DNA from: Petunia secreta
Taxonomy: Eukaryota > Streptophyta > Magnoliopsida > Solanales > Solanaceae
DNA: 64,000 bases
Assembly (NCBI GenBank): GCA_029990175.1
Contig: JARKIP010000064.1
Coordinates: 13,658,001-13,722,000 of the forward strand
Direction: 5' to 3'
Position 1 is the first letter of the stretch. Each line of letters starts with the position of its first letter. Shown piece after piece: positions 11,605 through 22,379 of this stretch. The notes below the pieces were generated by a model. It made no database searches. It worked only from the letters and a program-made list of their open reading frames with translations, and was not told the DNA's origin. Both the position numbers and the translations under genes were made by a program.

Positions 11605-12450
11605 GGGGGTGCTCATGGGTCGGGTTAGGTTGATTTTCCTTAAAAGATAACCAAATCAATTAATTCGGGTTTTCAAATACTTAAACCACAACCAAACCAA
11701 TTAAGTCGGTTTTGCACTTGTTCAGTTTTTGTCGGTTATGTCGGTTATTTCGGTTGTTCGGTTTTTTATCGAGTTTTTTCCTCACTAAATTTGTAACATA
11801 CACTTTCAAGGATCAAACACATTCAGGTGACTATATTTCATCATGACACATCCACACCAAGTGCACTCTATAAAAGAACAAACGATTTATGTAATCAAGA
11901 GCTATATATTAAGCTTCATCCAAAAATTGATTATACAAGCATTTTACCATTTCAATTAACTTAATCAAACTTCTTACAATTATTTTTTTTCGTGTTTGAA
12001 AAATTGAATAGATATCATCTGCCAAGATATCTTGTTGATATTGAATTAACCGATAATGGAAGACTATAAGACAATTTATTTTTAACATACAATAGATTGT
12101 TTGACTTGTTAAAATAAAGACTAGAATGCAAACAAAAATACAAAATACCAAAATTATATAAAAAGATGAGGAAATAAACTAGAATTCAAAAGAACCAAAA
12201 AAAAAAAAAAATTAACATATATATGGTGCAAATTCATAAAAACACACATAATTGTATATCTGATTATAATTTTTAAATACTATTTTGGTTTTTTTTGTTT
12301 AAAACCGAAACCAAACCAAATTATATCGGGTTTTTAAATTAAAAATCAAAACCAAACCAAACCAAACTAAACTTAAAGAATATCAGTTTTTTCTTTCGAA
12401 TTGACGATTTTTGGTTTTGTGCGGTTTTTCAATTTCATGTGAACACCCTC
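11605..12450. mobile_element. hAT-like non-autonomous transposon
   Basis: The ends are imperfect inverted repeats: the left begins GGGGGTGCTCATGGGTCGG, and the right on the opposite strand begins GAGGGTGTTCACATGAAA. Subterminal regions are rich in TCGGTT/AACCAAACC boxes, typical of GGGTGTTCA hAT-type MITEs. Flanks are GTTTGAGA (11597-11604) and GTTTGACT (12451-12458), a 6/8 match consistent with a decayed 8-bp TSD. The interior is AT-rich and non-coding. Confidence 0.7.
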
Positions 12451-12453
12451 GTT

Positions 12454-12948
12454 TGACTATTGAAAAGGGCCAAAGAAATGCGGAACATATTAAATCAAGG
12501 TTCTGTATGAAAGTCGGGCAGATTGTGTCCATTGTCAAGTTATTACGGGAACAAGGAGAATTTGTTTACTGTTAAAAGCATATACCATATAATCATATTT
12601 TAACACGCTTCCACTAATAATCTCTTTTGATTTTTAAGTAAAAGTTTGGACTTTTGAGAAGAGACGTCTTATTTTTGCGTCATTTTCAACTATTTTCCAC
12701 CAACTGAGGTTAATGTGATAATGTCGTTCATCATGGGTTGAATATGGTTTTTCACATAGTTTTGTTGGAAAGAAAAAAAAAAAGTCACAACCAACAGCCA
12801 ATAGCTGTTAAGTAATAATGTTTTGATTTGAAATGTTAAGAGACAAAGCACAAAGGTTATAAAGAATTTAACTCACATATTCTCACGCAAGAATAATTAG
12901 ATGCTGTTGAAGTGGAACCCGTACTTTGGTGGTTAAGTTGAGAGTTTG
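12454..12948. repeat. Local duplication, copy 2
   Basis: Counterpart of 4590-5050. Block order is conserved from TATTGAAAAGGGCC through GAAAGTCGGGCAGATT, GGAGAATTTGTTTA, CACGCTTCCACTA and ATGTTTTGATTTGAAA to ATTCTCACGCAAGAATAAT and GTTGAAGTGG. It is interrupted at 12949 by the foldback element and resumes at about 14308-14400. So the duplication predates the foldback insertion. Confidence 0.75.
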
Positions 12949-14298
12949 GAGTTGATTGCCTCTATGGTCACTCAACTTTGGGTAATTGGTCACCATGGTC
13001 ACTTATCTTTGCTTTATCTTTCTATGGTCACTCAACTTTGGGTAATTGGCTATCATGGTCACTTATCTTTGCTTTTTCTTTCTATGGTCACTCAACTTTG
13101 CCCAAGTAGCTCCTATGGTCATCCAACACATAAATCCTAACGTCCGTTAAATTTTGCTGACATGACAACTACAAAAATATTTTGGCAAGTTACATAAATA
13201 GAAAAAAATTAAATTATTTAAGACCAACTTAATTAAAATTAAACCCCACCCAAGAGTTCTCGCTTGAGGTGCCCATTTTTCCAAAAAATGGCTCCTTTTT
13301 AAATAAAAAAAATCTATCTAGAAAGCCTTCTGGTAACACATTTTCAACATTAATTTCTTTACCTAATGAAAATCTGAGCACCCAAATGAATTAGTATCTG
13401 GCCTTAACGAATTAGCGGTTTTTGACGCTTCCTAGTTTCTATAAGCTGAAATTTTTATTGAAGTGGCATAAATTTTTTATTTATTATATAGTATTTCACA
13501 GTTTGTTTAAATAATATTGTTTTTGTTTAGCAAAACTGGTTCAAGAGATTTTGCATTCTCAAATATTTTTCTTAAGGAATATGCAACAAAGCAACTCCAA
13601 CTCGCTACCAAGATGAACAACTTCTTGGGACCAAATTTGAGTTTCAATTTTGCAACTCCAACTTGCTTTGCTGCATAGTCCTTAAGAAAAATATCTGAGA
13701 ATGCAAAATCTCTTGAACCAGTTTTGCTAAACAAAAACAGTATTACTTAAATATACTGTGAAATACTATATAATAAATAAAAAATTTATGTCACTTCAAT
13801 AAATATTTAGCTTATAGAAAGCGTCAAAAGCCGCTAATTCATTAAGGTCAGACAGTAATTCATTTGGGTGCTCAGATTTTCATTAGATGAAGAAATTAAT
13901 ATTGAAAATGTGTTACCATAAGGCTTTCTTGATAGATATTTTTTAAAAAAAGAAGTCATTTTTTGGAAAAATGGGCACCTCAAGCAAGAACTCTTGGGTG
14001 AGGTTTAATTTTAATTAGGTTGGTCTTAAATAATTTAATTTTTTTCTATTTATGTAACTTGCCAAAATATTTTTGTAGTTGTCTTGTCAGCAAAATTTAA
14101 CGGACGTTAGGATTTATGTGTTGGATGACCATGGTAGCCAATTACCCAAAGTTGAGTGACCATAGAAAGACAAAGCAAAGATAAGTGACCATGGTAGCCA
14201 ATTACCCAAAGTTGAGTGACCATAGAAAGACAAAACAAAGATAAGTGACCATGGTGGCCAATTACCCAAAGTTGAGTGACCATAGAGGCAATCAACTC
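12949..14298. mobile_element. Foldback (long inverted repeat) MULE-like element with 9-bp TSD
   Basis: The element is nearly palindromic. The left arm, about 12949-13593, is inverted at about 13658-14298, leaving a loop of only about 65 bp. The outermost bases are GAGTTGATTGCCTCTATGGTC-like and mirrored exactly at the right end. It is flanked by an exact 9-bp repeat, GAGAGTTTG (12940-12948 and 14299-14307), the size Mutator-type transposases make. Each arm starts with three tandem 60-bp units (left at 12961, 13021 and 13081; mirrored on the right). No transposase is present. The short open frames at the ends only translate the 60-bp units. Confidence 0.88.
12961..13140 (+). repeat. 60-bp tandem repeat in the foldback arm (three units)
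   Basis: Three units start at 12961, 13021 and 13081 with TCTATGGTCACTCAACTTTG. The third diverges at its end. The mirror array is at about 14115-14290. Because 60 is a multiple of three, a frame stays open through the array; I do not think it is coding. Confidence 0.85.
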
Positions 14299-14640
14299 GA
14301 GAGTTTGAGGTTTAAAAAGCTGCATTATGTGAAACAATCAAGTCTAATAATGATGTTAATTAAGAGTAATTATAATATTAGGAATACTAATTATTATAAT
14401 AATAACACTGCACATTCAACTAAAATCACTCAGAAGGCATCAAGATCTTCATATGCATCATGTCGATCTGATAAAAAATCACAGACGTTAGTCATGTCAA
14501 TTTACTCTCTGCATCATATTAACAATTTACATAAATTTAGGTTCACAAAGGAATAAGCTCAAAATACAATTCCTTTTTTTAGCATAAAAAATTTATTCGG
14601 CCATTCAAACATTCTAAAATCAGTTAGATGGAAGTTTGTA

Positions 14641-15774
14641 GGCAGAATAGGCAAATTGACACTCGTACTTGCACGAAATTCTATTCCCGGCCCCTCAACT
14701 TAACGAGTTTTCATCTAAACACCTGAATATGTTCAAAACTCATATTTTAAACACCTCTGACCCTTGACCAAACCGATGTGGCGCTGATATAACTGAGTTG
14801 GACAAAATGTTTGTATATCACGCATTTGAAAAGCGTGAATACTTGATTCAATTTTAAATAAAAAACTAAAACCAACAAAAATAAATAAAAATAAAAATAA
14901 AAATAAAACATCCCATTTCCCAGTCCCCTACCCCCATTGGCCAACCCCAAACACTCCCCATTGTTCCTCTTCACCACCTCCTATTTTTCTTAGCACCACC
15001 ATTTTCAAAACCAAAGCCCATCCTCCCTTCACTATCTCCCCTCACTTTTTCTTAGCTTCTCTATATTTCATCACCATTTACATAGCCATTTACCTCCATC
15101 GCTACCTCCTCTTCCACCTCTAATTTCATAACCAAGCCATATTTATTATTTTTCAATCAGATTTGAAGCAAAAATTTAGCTAATATAAGCAATAATTAAA
15201 GCTTCAACCAATGCGTATTATTTCTATAATTTACATGTCTAGCACCATCTTCACTTCTAATATTTATAAAATCAAATAAAAATCTGTCTTGCCAAAGATT
15301 GGATTCTTTCACACAGACCAATAAAACCTCTTTCTCGGATAAGTAACTTTCTCAATTGACTAATTGGAACTGGGATGTTTTTATTTTTTATTTTACATTA
15401 AAACTCCAATATGAATATTAAGTATTACTACTAAAGATAGGTTCTTATTTTGGGATTAGCAGGTGTGGGGTGGGTTACGGTGATGGGTGAATGGAATTGT
15501 TTGGGGTTTTGGAATATTTGGAAACACTTTGGAAGAGGAGCAATTTAACAAATTTTAAATAATGAAGAAATATGAATGATAATGTGTTGTCAAGAAAATC
15601 TTACGTATATGCTGATGTGTCATCCACATCAGCGTGGTTGAACAACATGCATGGCTGGAGGTGTTTAAAACACTCGATTTAATCAAGTTAGAGTGTCTAG
15701 ATGAAAATCCATAAAGTTGAGGGGCCGGGAATAGAATTATGTACAACTATAAGTGTCAAGTTGTCTATTCTGCC
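14641..15774. mobile_element. Long-TIR MULE-like non-autonomous element with 9-bp TSD
   Basis: Imperfect TIRs of roughly 200 bp. Both ends start GGCAGAATAG-CAA-TTGACACT and share TTCTATTCCCGGCCCCTCAA, then a TTTTCATCTA-ACAC block and a TTTTAAACACCTC block. The element is flanked by an exact 9-bp repeat, AAGTTTGTA (14632-14640 and 15775-15783). The interior (1134 bp in total) has A/T-rich and CACC-rich segments and no transposase frame. The 9-bp TSD and long TIRs point to the Mutator superfamily. Confidence 0.85.
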
Positions 15775-15783
15775 AAGTTTGTA

Positions 15784-16649
15784 TATAGAAAAATAGTGCC
15801 AAAATTAAGAAGTCCAAATGTCCTTGAATTGAAAAGGGAACTGATCAGAAAATTATTAAAGAAAGTCCTCCTCTGACGAAGAAAATGTTAATTTAAATGT
15901 ATGATAATTTTATTTAAAAGTTTAAATTATTATGTCCGATATGATTCACATAGACCACAAGCACAATCTAGTACAACAATAACGATAGCCACGCTATTGT
16001 AAGTCTTTTCTTCGAATGTGCCCTATTTATTTGGTATGTCTGCATGGACTTCAAGAGATTATAAGTCATTCAAGACAATCTAAATCATCTGATTTCTTTT
16101 TATTTATTTATTTATTTTTGTTTTATTTTATTTTTTTGGGTATATTTTCGTCATTTTTTTAAAATCTTAATTCACCATGACGGGTGCAGATCTTGGTGGT
16201 AGTAGGAAAAAAAAATCACCATGATGTGTCAAAATTACAAATCGGTGCATTGGAAGATGGATACAAGACATGACCAACTCAATAAAACGTTCATTCTAAT
16301 TCATTTAGAAATAGTTGGTTGGGGAGGGGAGAGAGAGGATGGGAGGTTCGAGTGTCAGCTCATACCATGAAGTTGCAAAATGAGAATTCTGTACCTTTCA
16401 GGATGATACAAGAGGAGTCAGGAGTCTATACCTTGTTTTATAGTTTGACTTTTAGTTCAACAAAACTTTCCGTGGTGTTACTTCGCAAAGAATTGCCATT
16501 TCAGCTCTCGTATCTCTTCTTTTTTTGCCTCCATCTCTTGAATTAACTATGTACAGCAAGAAAAAGTAGTAAGGGCTGCAAAATATTATGAAGATCTATT
16601 TTCTTTTTTGAAAGAGATAACTGGTATTTTTTCTTCTAATGCTTTTATA
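15784..16649. other. Non-coding spacer
   Basis: No gene supported. A T-rich low-complexity stretch at 16095-16140 is followed by GAGGGGAGAGAGAGG near 16322. The 75-codon frame at 16319-16546 has no recognisable motif. Confidence 0.4.
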
Positions 16650-16654
16650 ATTGT

Positions 16655-17352
16655 TGTTTAACCTAAAGTTGATTTTAGGTCAATTAATAATTAAATTTAT
16701 ATTTGCGGAGTCACGATCAATAGTTTAGATTAAGAGCTTAAATGATGAATAGTGTTAGTTACTAAAGCAGCAATATATTCGTGATTTCCAACGACGATGA
16801 ATAATAATACGGAAACAAGATATGAACTAAAGTAAATAAGGTTAAAGTGTTAGTGAAAAGTAGACAGAGGTAACCGTGTTGGATTGCTTAATCCCGGTGA
16901 GAGTTTCTCGTTATTGATCGCACTTAGAAGACTAGAGAACCAAGTACTGAACGAATATAAGCAAAGAGCAGTATTTGAGCAAGAGTGAGAGAGTATTCTT
17001 ACTGACTGTAGTAGATCAGAAGTAAAGTTGTGTTACAATGGCTTAGAACAAATGCTATTTATAGGTCTGATAGGCGTCCGTTGGGTTTTATAACCGCTGG
17101 GCACGTATCCATTGGATATGTAACCGCTGGGTTGTAATTATTGCCTTTATGACCATTCATTGAGTGATCGCACATGATCAGGCTAATAACTGCTCATTCA
17201 GATCGTGTTGACTGATGAGGCGTTACATAGCTGCTTTGGGTCTGCTCGTGATAACTGTCTGTCCGTTAAATATCTGTCCAGTGGAACTTCTGCCCGTGCC
17301 ACGTGGCGGGCACGTGTCATATTTTAGGTGCTGTCAGCTTTTATCTAATACA
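16655..17352 (-). repeat. 3' LTR of the Tat-like element
   Basis: Begins TGTTTAACCT and ends TAATACA on the plus strand, so it has TG..CA borders. It matches 28011-28682 closely. It retains a segment of about 30 bp (near 16921-16955) that is missing from the other LTR near 28279. A TATAAATAG promoter motif lies on the minus strand near 17048-17056. Confidence 0.9.
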
Positions 17353-17917
17353 GATAATCCCCGCACTTCTCGAGCAGAGTATGTGTTTGAGGAGTGGATG
17401 TGAATTTTGGCGGGAATTTTTGCTTTGTAAAATCCAACCTTTGTGTGACGAAGCTTAGTGACGCATGTATCTTATCAGCTACGTGACAAATCCTTATGAC
17501 GTGCGCATTAAATGCGCCGTATAAAAAAGTAACTGCAGCTGGCATGACTGCACGTCTGCAGTCCGCTCTGAAGTGACTGCTGCGTGTTCCAAGGGTAAAA
17601 GTAATGATTTTAACCGCTTCAATCATGTGCATACGTCGACTGTTGATTGCGAGGTGACCGCTGCACTTCAGGGTAATGATGATACTATAAAAGTTGGTGA
17701 AACCTACTCCTTCCTTCGACGGTCGGATCTGATCGTGATCTTTTGGATAGTTTCCACGTGTTTCGAAGGAACTTGATGGGCCGAATTTCTACTCTTATAA
17801 ATAGGGGTTTGTTGAATGAGAAACTTTTTACTTGCTTTCACTTTCTTTCTGCTAACTCTTGAAAATCTTTGAACAATTTTCAACTTTTGTTGCGAATTTC
17901 TTAACTCTTCTGAAATT
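17353..17917 (+). promoter_or_regulatory. Promoter and leader of the antisense ORF, with TATA box
   Basis: Between the 3' LTR and the plus-strand ATG at 17918 lies 565 bp without a gene. TATAAATAGGGG starts at 17796, about 120 bp before the ATG. It is followed by a CT-rich leader with CTTTCACTTTCTTTCTGC, a normal plant core-promoter arrangement. So the antisense ORF probably has its own promoter rather than depending on the LTR, whose TATA box faces the minus strand. The minus-strand polypurine tract should lie next to 17353; GTGCGGGGATTATC is the candidate. Confidence 0.6.
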
Positions 17918-20690
17918 ATGTCTTCAAGAGCTAGAAAAAATCAAAATGTAGATACGGCTGGTAGTTCCTCGGCAGCCACTCTTTGGCCTAGGGCTACTCA
18001 GGCTACCGCAGCAGAGATTATCCCCAAAGAATGGGGTGAGTTAGAAGTAGACTGCAACATCAATGCCTCCAGTAATCATCATGGGGATATACGCAACTGG
18101 CCGGCGTATAGATTTACATCTGGGATCACATCGGAGCTGATCCCTCGAGTCAGAATAGAATGTCACCGGGACGATAGGTTTCTCCTTTTGCCGGTCTCCG
18201 AAGAGGAGAATATCACCTCCCACAGGGCTGGGTGGACAGCTATGTGCACCTACCCTTTTACAGTGGGATGTAAACTGCCCCTGCATCCTGTGCTGGAGAG
18301 GCTCTACAGGGAATATTTACTCTGCCCGGGGCAATTGTGCCCCAGTGTATATAGGATAGTTACACTCTTGGATTGGTTTGCGACAGAAACCGACCAATTT
18401 TTTGGATATGAATATTTTATTTCTCTGTATAGTATACAGATTTTTAAGGATGGCTATGTAAATGCCAGGATGCGCGGGAGCAAGGGCTTGGTGCGCAGTT
18501 CTGAAGACACAGGTGACCGGGGTTGGTTACACCGGTATGTGTTCGTGCGTTCTTCGGCCTTGACTTTCAGCTCTAAGACATATCTTCCTGAAGTTTGGAA
18601 CAAGAAGCGTAAGTCCCCGAGTATTTTTGGAGTTTTTTGCGCTTCTTCTCCTCTTTTTATTTACTTACTCCCTTTGATTCCTGTTTGTAGCGGCCAAGCG
18701 ACCCTACGAAGGGCTCATATCTGTTGATGAGCTGACGGTGTGGGTCGAGGCGATTTTGAAGGAGTTTTCTCCTGAGAGGAGAGAATGGGCGTACTTTGCT
18801 GCATAGAATAGTTTAACCTTGAAGACTCACGGTGAGAGTATTTCTACTTTTGTGACTATTCCTCTCCTTTGTAGCTTCTCCGTGTCTGACTGTTTTACCT
18901 TTTGCAGGTTTGCGCACTCAGGGGAACTTCTTTCCTCCCCCCCTGGACGTGCCTTCTGAATCTGTCGCTGATCCTGATGCTGAGGCCGCATCTATACTAG
19001 CTTTAGTGGAGGCACTGCGCGGCAGGGAGGGTGGCGAGGAACTCTTATCTGGTGGCCTTGGTTCTTTGAAAAGAAAGAAAAAGAGCCAGGGTGAGGGCGG
19101 AGCACGGAGAAGGTCTGTACGTAAGACTTCCGTTGCTGCCGGGCAAACCTCAACTGCTGGGGGTGAGTCTTTGCCTAAAGCCAATGTACTAGAGTTTGCA
19201 GAAGAGAATGTTAAGACTACTGCCGAAGTCCCCGAGTCTGCACAGGGAGAAGGTTTAGGCAAGGTGGTGATTGATCTTTCAAATACTGAGATCGAAGCCA
19301 ATGAACCCCTTGCGCAAAAACCTTATCTTCGGAGTGATAAGAGGAAAGTTGAGGAGGAGGCTGCCAATACTCCGGAGAGGAGTCCCCGAGTTGATGACGG
19401 GGTGAAGGCGGCTCCTTCCCGTGTGTACAAAGGGAAAAGGAAAGTGGGTGAAGAAGAAGAAGAAGAAGAAGAAACAAGGGAAGAAGTTTCCCAAGAGAGT
19501 GGCCGAGGTCTTCATGTTTTTCGTTTCGAGAACCTGGAAAATGTGGCCATTGGTCTTCGCGAGTGTGACACGATAGATCCTGGAATAGAGGGTGACTCCA
19601 ACTTATCAACAACAAGGCTCATTTGGTGGTCAGTCATCGACGGTCAAACCAGATTGAAGGACATTAGGGGTGTGCGCTACAAGTTCGAGCCAAACTATCC
19701 TTCTGAACAGGCTTGGGAACCCAAGTACTGCGAGAGGAATCATACCATGAGACTATCCCCTGATGTTAACTTCATATCCAGGCTGGGTGGTTTAGCCAAG
19801 GCTGTCTCTTTACTCATCAGCCCCTGGGAAGAATGGGCGATGAGGGAAATGAGTGATGAGGAGCTAGCCTTTCAGATTGCTGCTGATTCTGCCTGGGTAA
19901 GTGTTTACCGCTTGTATTGGAAGTGACTTTGACTTCAGCTTTTTAATTTTTGCTTATTTTATTTCTTCAGTCAAGTATGACGGCCGCCGAGCTCATATTC
20001 CGCTCCAGGATCAACAACGTTGATCAAGTACTCGAGGTAAAGAAAGAGTTGCTGGATGCTCTGAAGGAGAACAAGATTCTAGCAGAACAGTGTGGTCTCC
20101 TTGGGAGTGAAGTTAATCGATTAACTGATGTTAGCAATGAGCGACTTGAGCAAATTAACGAACTCACCAAGGAGAAGGACCTTCTTTTTAGAGAGAAAGA
20201 AGGGTTCGCATGCTCTGCCTAAAGTCTGGAGAATTTACTTGAAGAATGCAAGGCTTCGCTGAACAGGGCTATTGATGATCGTGCATCTCTTGAGATGAAT
20301 CTGAAAAGGGCTAATGAAGAATCTGCTAGGGCCACAGCTGAGCTCTAGGCTGCCAAGGACCAAGTTGCTCAGTCAATGAGTGCTCAAATCGCGCTGTCTA
20401 AAGACTTGGCAAACCTGCGAGACCAATCTGAAATTAAGGCAAAGCTTGCTTTGCTCGAAGCTAAGCGTTCAATGCTCGGGCTGGTCCAGGCTAAGCAGAT
20501 CAATGCTGAGGAAATGTTGCAGAAGACGAAAAGTGCTGTTCGCGGAGTAAGACAAGCACTGAATCTCTCTTCTGAGGAGTCTGAAGGTGAAGATGAGGAT
20601 GAAGATGAAGACGATGGCGAGAATTCGGGGGACGATGGCAGAATCGACGGAGTTGGTGCATCGGGTTCTGATCGTAGCCCCAAAAGCTGA
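17918..20690 (+). pseudogene. Antisense additional ORF of the Tat-like element (gypsy-type transposon protein family), decayed
   Basis: Four exons join in frame: 17918-18608, 18691-18831, 18908-19896 and 19971-20690 (2541 nt, 847 codons). All introns have GT..AG borders (GTAAGT, GTGAGA, GTAAGT donors). The N-terminal 230 residues (ITSELIPRVRIE, FTVGCKLPLHPVLERLYREY) resemble the plant 'putative gypsy type transposon' (Transposase_28-like) domain. The middle is charged and low-complexity, with a run of glutamates near 19452-19475. Exon 4 is coiled-coil-like and ends in an acidic D/E tail before SDRSPKS. Function in the family is unknown; DNA or RNA binding has been suggested only by analogy. 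Three in-frame stops (18804, 20220, 20346) show that it is dead. It runs convergent to the element's gag-pol. Confidence 0.75.
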
Positions 20691-21244
20691 TGCCCCTCCC
20701 CAATCTTTGAGTTTGTTCATCTGGCGAGAGCCGGATTAATTGGTTGTGGATAGAGGTCTTGTAAAGACTCTCTGATCTTTGTATGGACGGTTCCATTTGG
20801 CCTTTGATTACTCTGTAAACTTCTGTCAGCCATTTTCTGCATCTTATCATTTAACAAGATTATGTATATATGATTTTAGATCTATTCAATGACTATATTT
20901 AGCCTGAATTTTTGACCTTTTATTTGTACGTATAGTGGCCTTCTAGCCTTTAGTTTAGGATTTTTTTGAAGTTTGAACTTTATTAAGTTCTGGTCTCCAA
21001 AAGTCTGCCCGAATGTTTTAACTTAGCCTTTCCTCAGGAAGAGGTCATAAGTTGTGAATAATCTGCGCAGATATTTTTATTCTGATCGAGTCATGGTCGA
21101 TAGATTTTTGAACGACTTCTCTTATTTTCGTGGAAGTTTGTCACGTAAAAGTTTTTGAAAAGTTCGCCTTTTAGCAAGGTCTTTTGCCTTTATGAAGGTC
21201 TTTATCTGGCCTACCTACAGGGGCCTCTCATCACCCTCCTTGTT

Positions 21245-21408
21245 TTTATGTTGGAACACGAAAAGTGATAACATAAAAAGAGTTAAGGCGAGTTGTATAT
21301 AGAAGAACACATATAACCAAACGAGGAGTGTTTCCGTTGTGGGATTCGAACCCACAGCCGCGAAGTTGAAGAACTTCGAGCTCTACTAGTTGAGCTAAAC
21401 GGGTCTGA
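21245..21408 (-). mobile_element. tRNA-derived SINE-like insertion
   Basis: About 164 bp flanked by a 7-bp direct repeat, CCTTGTT (21238-21244 and 21409-21415). The head is on the minus strand, a tRNA-like cloverleaf of about 70 nt (21334-21403). It has an A-box-like TAGCTCAACTAG, a perfect B box GGTTCGAATCC, D-stem GCTC/GAGC, T-stem GTGGG/CCCAC and a 5-bp acceptor CCGTT/AACGG. The tail of about 90 bp is unrelated to tRNA and ends ..CAACATAAA. A head with pol III boxes, a non-tRNA tail and short TSDs is the SINE pattern. Confidence 0.6.
21334..21403 (-). tRNA. Degenerate tRNA-like head (not a functional tRNA)
   Basis: Folds as a cloverleaf with good D and T arms. The anticodon loop between CGAAG and CTTCG is 8 nt instead of 7, and the acceptor stem pairs only 5 bp. 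I therefore read it as a pol III promoter-bearing SINE head, not a tRNA gene. The anticodon cannot be assigned with confidence. Confidence 0.45.
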
Positions 21409-21609
21409 CCTTGTTCAGGCCGTTAGTACCATTTAGAAGAATTATAATAAAATTAAGAACTATTATAAAAGTAAAAGGAAAGCATAGAATAACTAACCGT
21501 TTTACCACTTAGAAGTGATATCTTTTAAGGTGCATCTCGTTCCCACTGTTCGGGACAGTGGAACCATCTGGTTGTTAGCTTGGATAAGCTTGGAGTTTTG
21601 ACTGATGAT

Positions 21610-22345
21610 GAAGGAACGGATTCAAAGGACCCGTTCCTTTGAATCACTGCAGCTAAATAGATAATTCATGCAAAATCATTTAAGTTGAGATATTATTAAT
21701 TATCCTAAGACTAATGTTTATCTTGATAATTATGCAGGTCTAAACGTGATATGAAAAGATTGCATAAATAATGGATAAGAGCTAAAAGATCCGGATGCTA
21801 AAGAGAAGAGTCCAATGAGGACTCAAACTCATGGGAGCTTTGGAGTTCTAATTGCTCAAGACTTCTTGGTTGCTGAAGCTATAAAACGTGGAGCATATCA
21901 GCCATTGAAGTGTGCACAAATACAGAGAGAATCGAGCAAAGCTTAAACGGGTCATTGTCTTATTTGTGTAATCAGTTAGCTACAGTGGAACTAAGTTAGA
22001 ACCTGTTCCTTAGATTGAGTCTTGTAAAAGTTCAGTCTTAGTTCAACTGTAGTAAGCACAATCGAGTTGTATCTTTCTGGTTTAAGTCGTGGACTTGACA
22101 CAACTTCACTGATCGTGAAACAGGTCATTAAAGGATTAGAGTTAGTCCTAGGTTAGTAAGAAGGTATTCTTGTAACCAAGTGAGTCTTTTTTACATAGTG
22201 AAGTTGAAATCCTACTCGAGAAGTAGGTCGTGGTTTTTTTATCCCGAGTTCAAGGGGTTTTTCCACGCTAATATTGGGTGTTCATTTACTTACAGTTTTA
22301 ATTCCGCATATAATACAGTAAAGGAACACATTTAAAGAACTGGTC
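21610..22345 (+). mobile_element. Copia-like solo LTR (approximate borders)
   Basis: The right part carries TCCTACTCGAGAAGTAGGTCGTGG, then a T-run, CCGAGTTCAAGGGGTTTTTCCACG, and TTCCGCATATAATA. I recognise this as the R/U5 end of Tork-like copia LTRs of Solanaceae. The left part begins with a perfect hairpin (GATTCAAAGGA / TCCTTTGAATC, loop 5). No copia pol is present, so a solo LTR is the simplest reading. I could not find a TSD, so borders are approximate. Confidence 0.5.
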
Positions 22346-22379
22346 CTTAAAACAGTAAAGTGGTGTGTCTTGGGAAATA

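Noticed and set aside
12946..13140. Open frame with repeated MVTQLWVIG motif
   Set aside because: It translates the 60-bp tandem units of the foldback arm; the mirrored arm gives the same peptide on the other strand.
19217..19615. 132-codon minus-strand frame opposite the antisense ORF
   Set aside because: It is a shadow of the acidic, low-complexity exon 3 of the plus-strand ORF and has a leucine run from the GAA repeat.
21334..21403. Functional tRNA gene
   Set aside because: 8-nt anticodon loop and a short acceptor stem; better explained as a SINE head.
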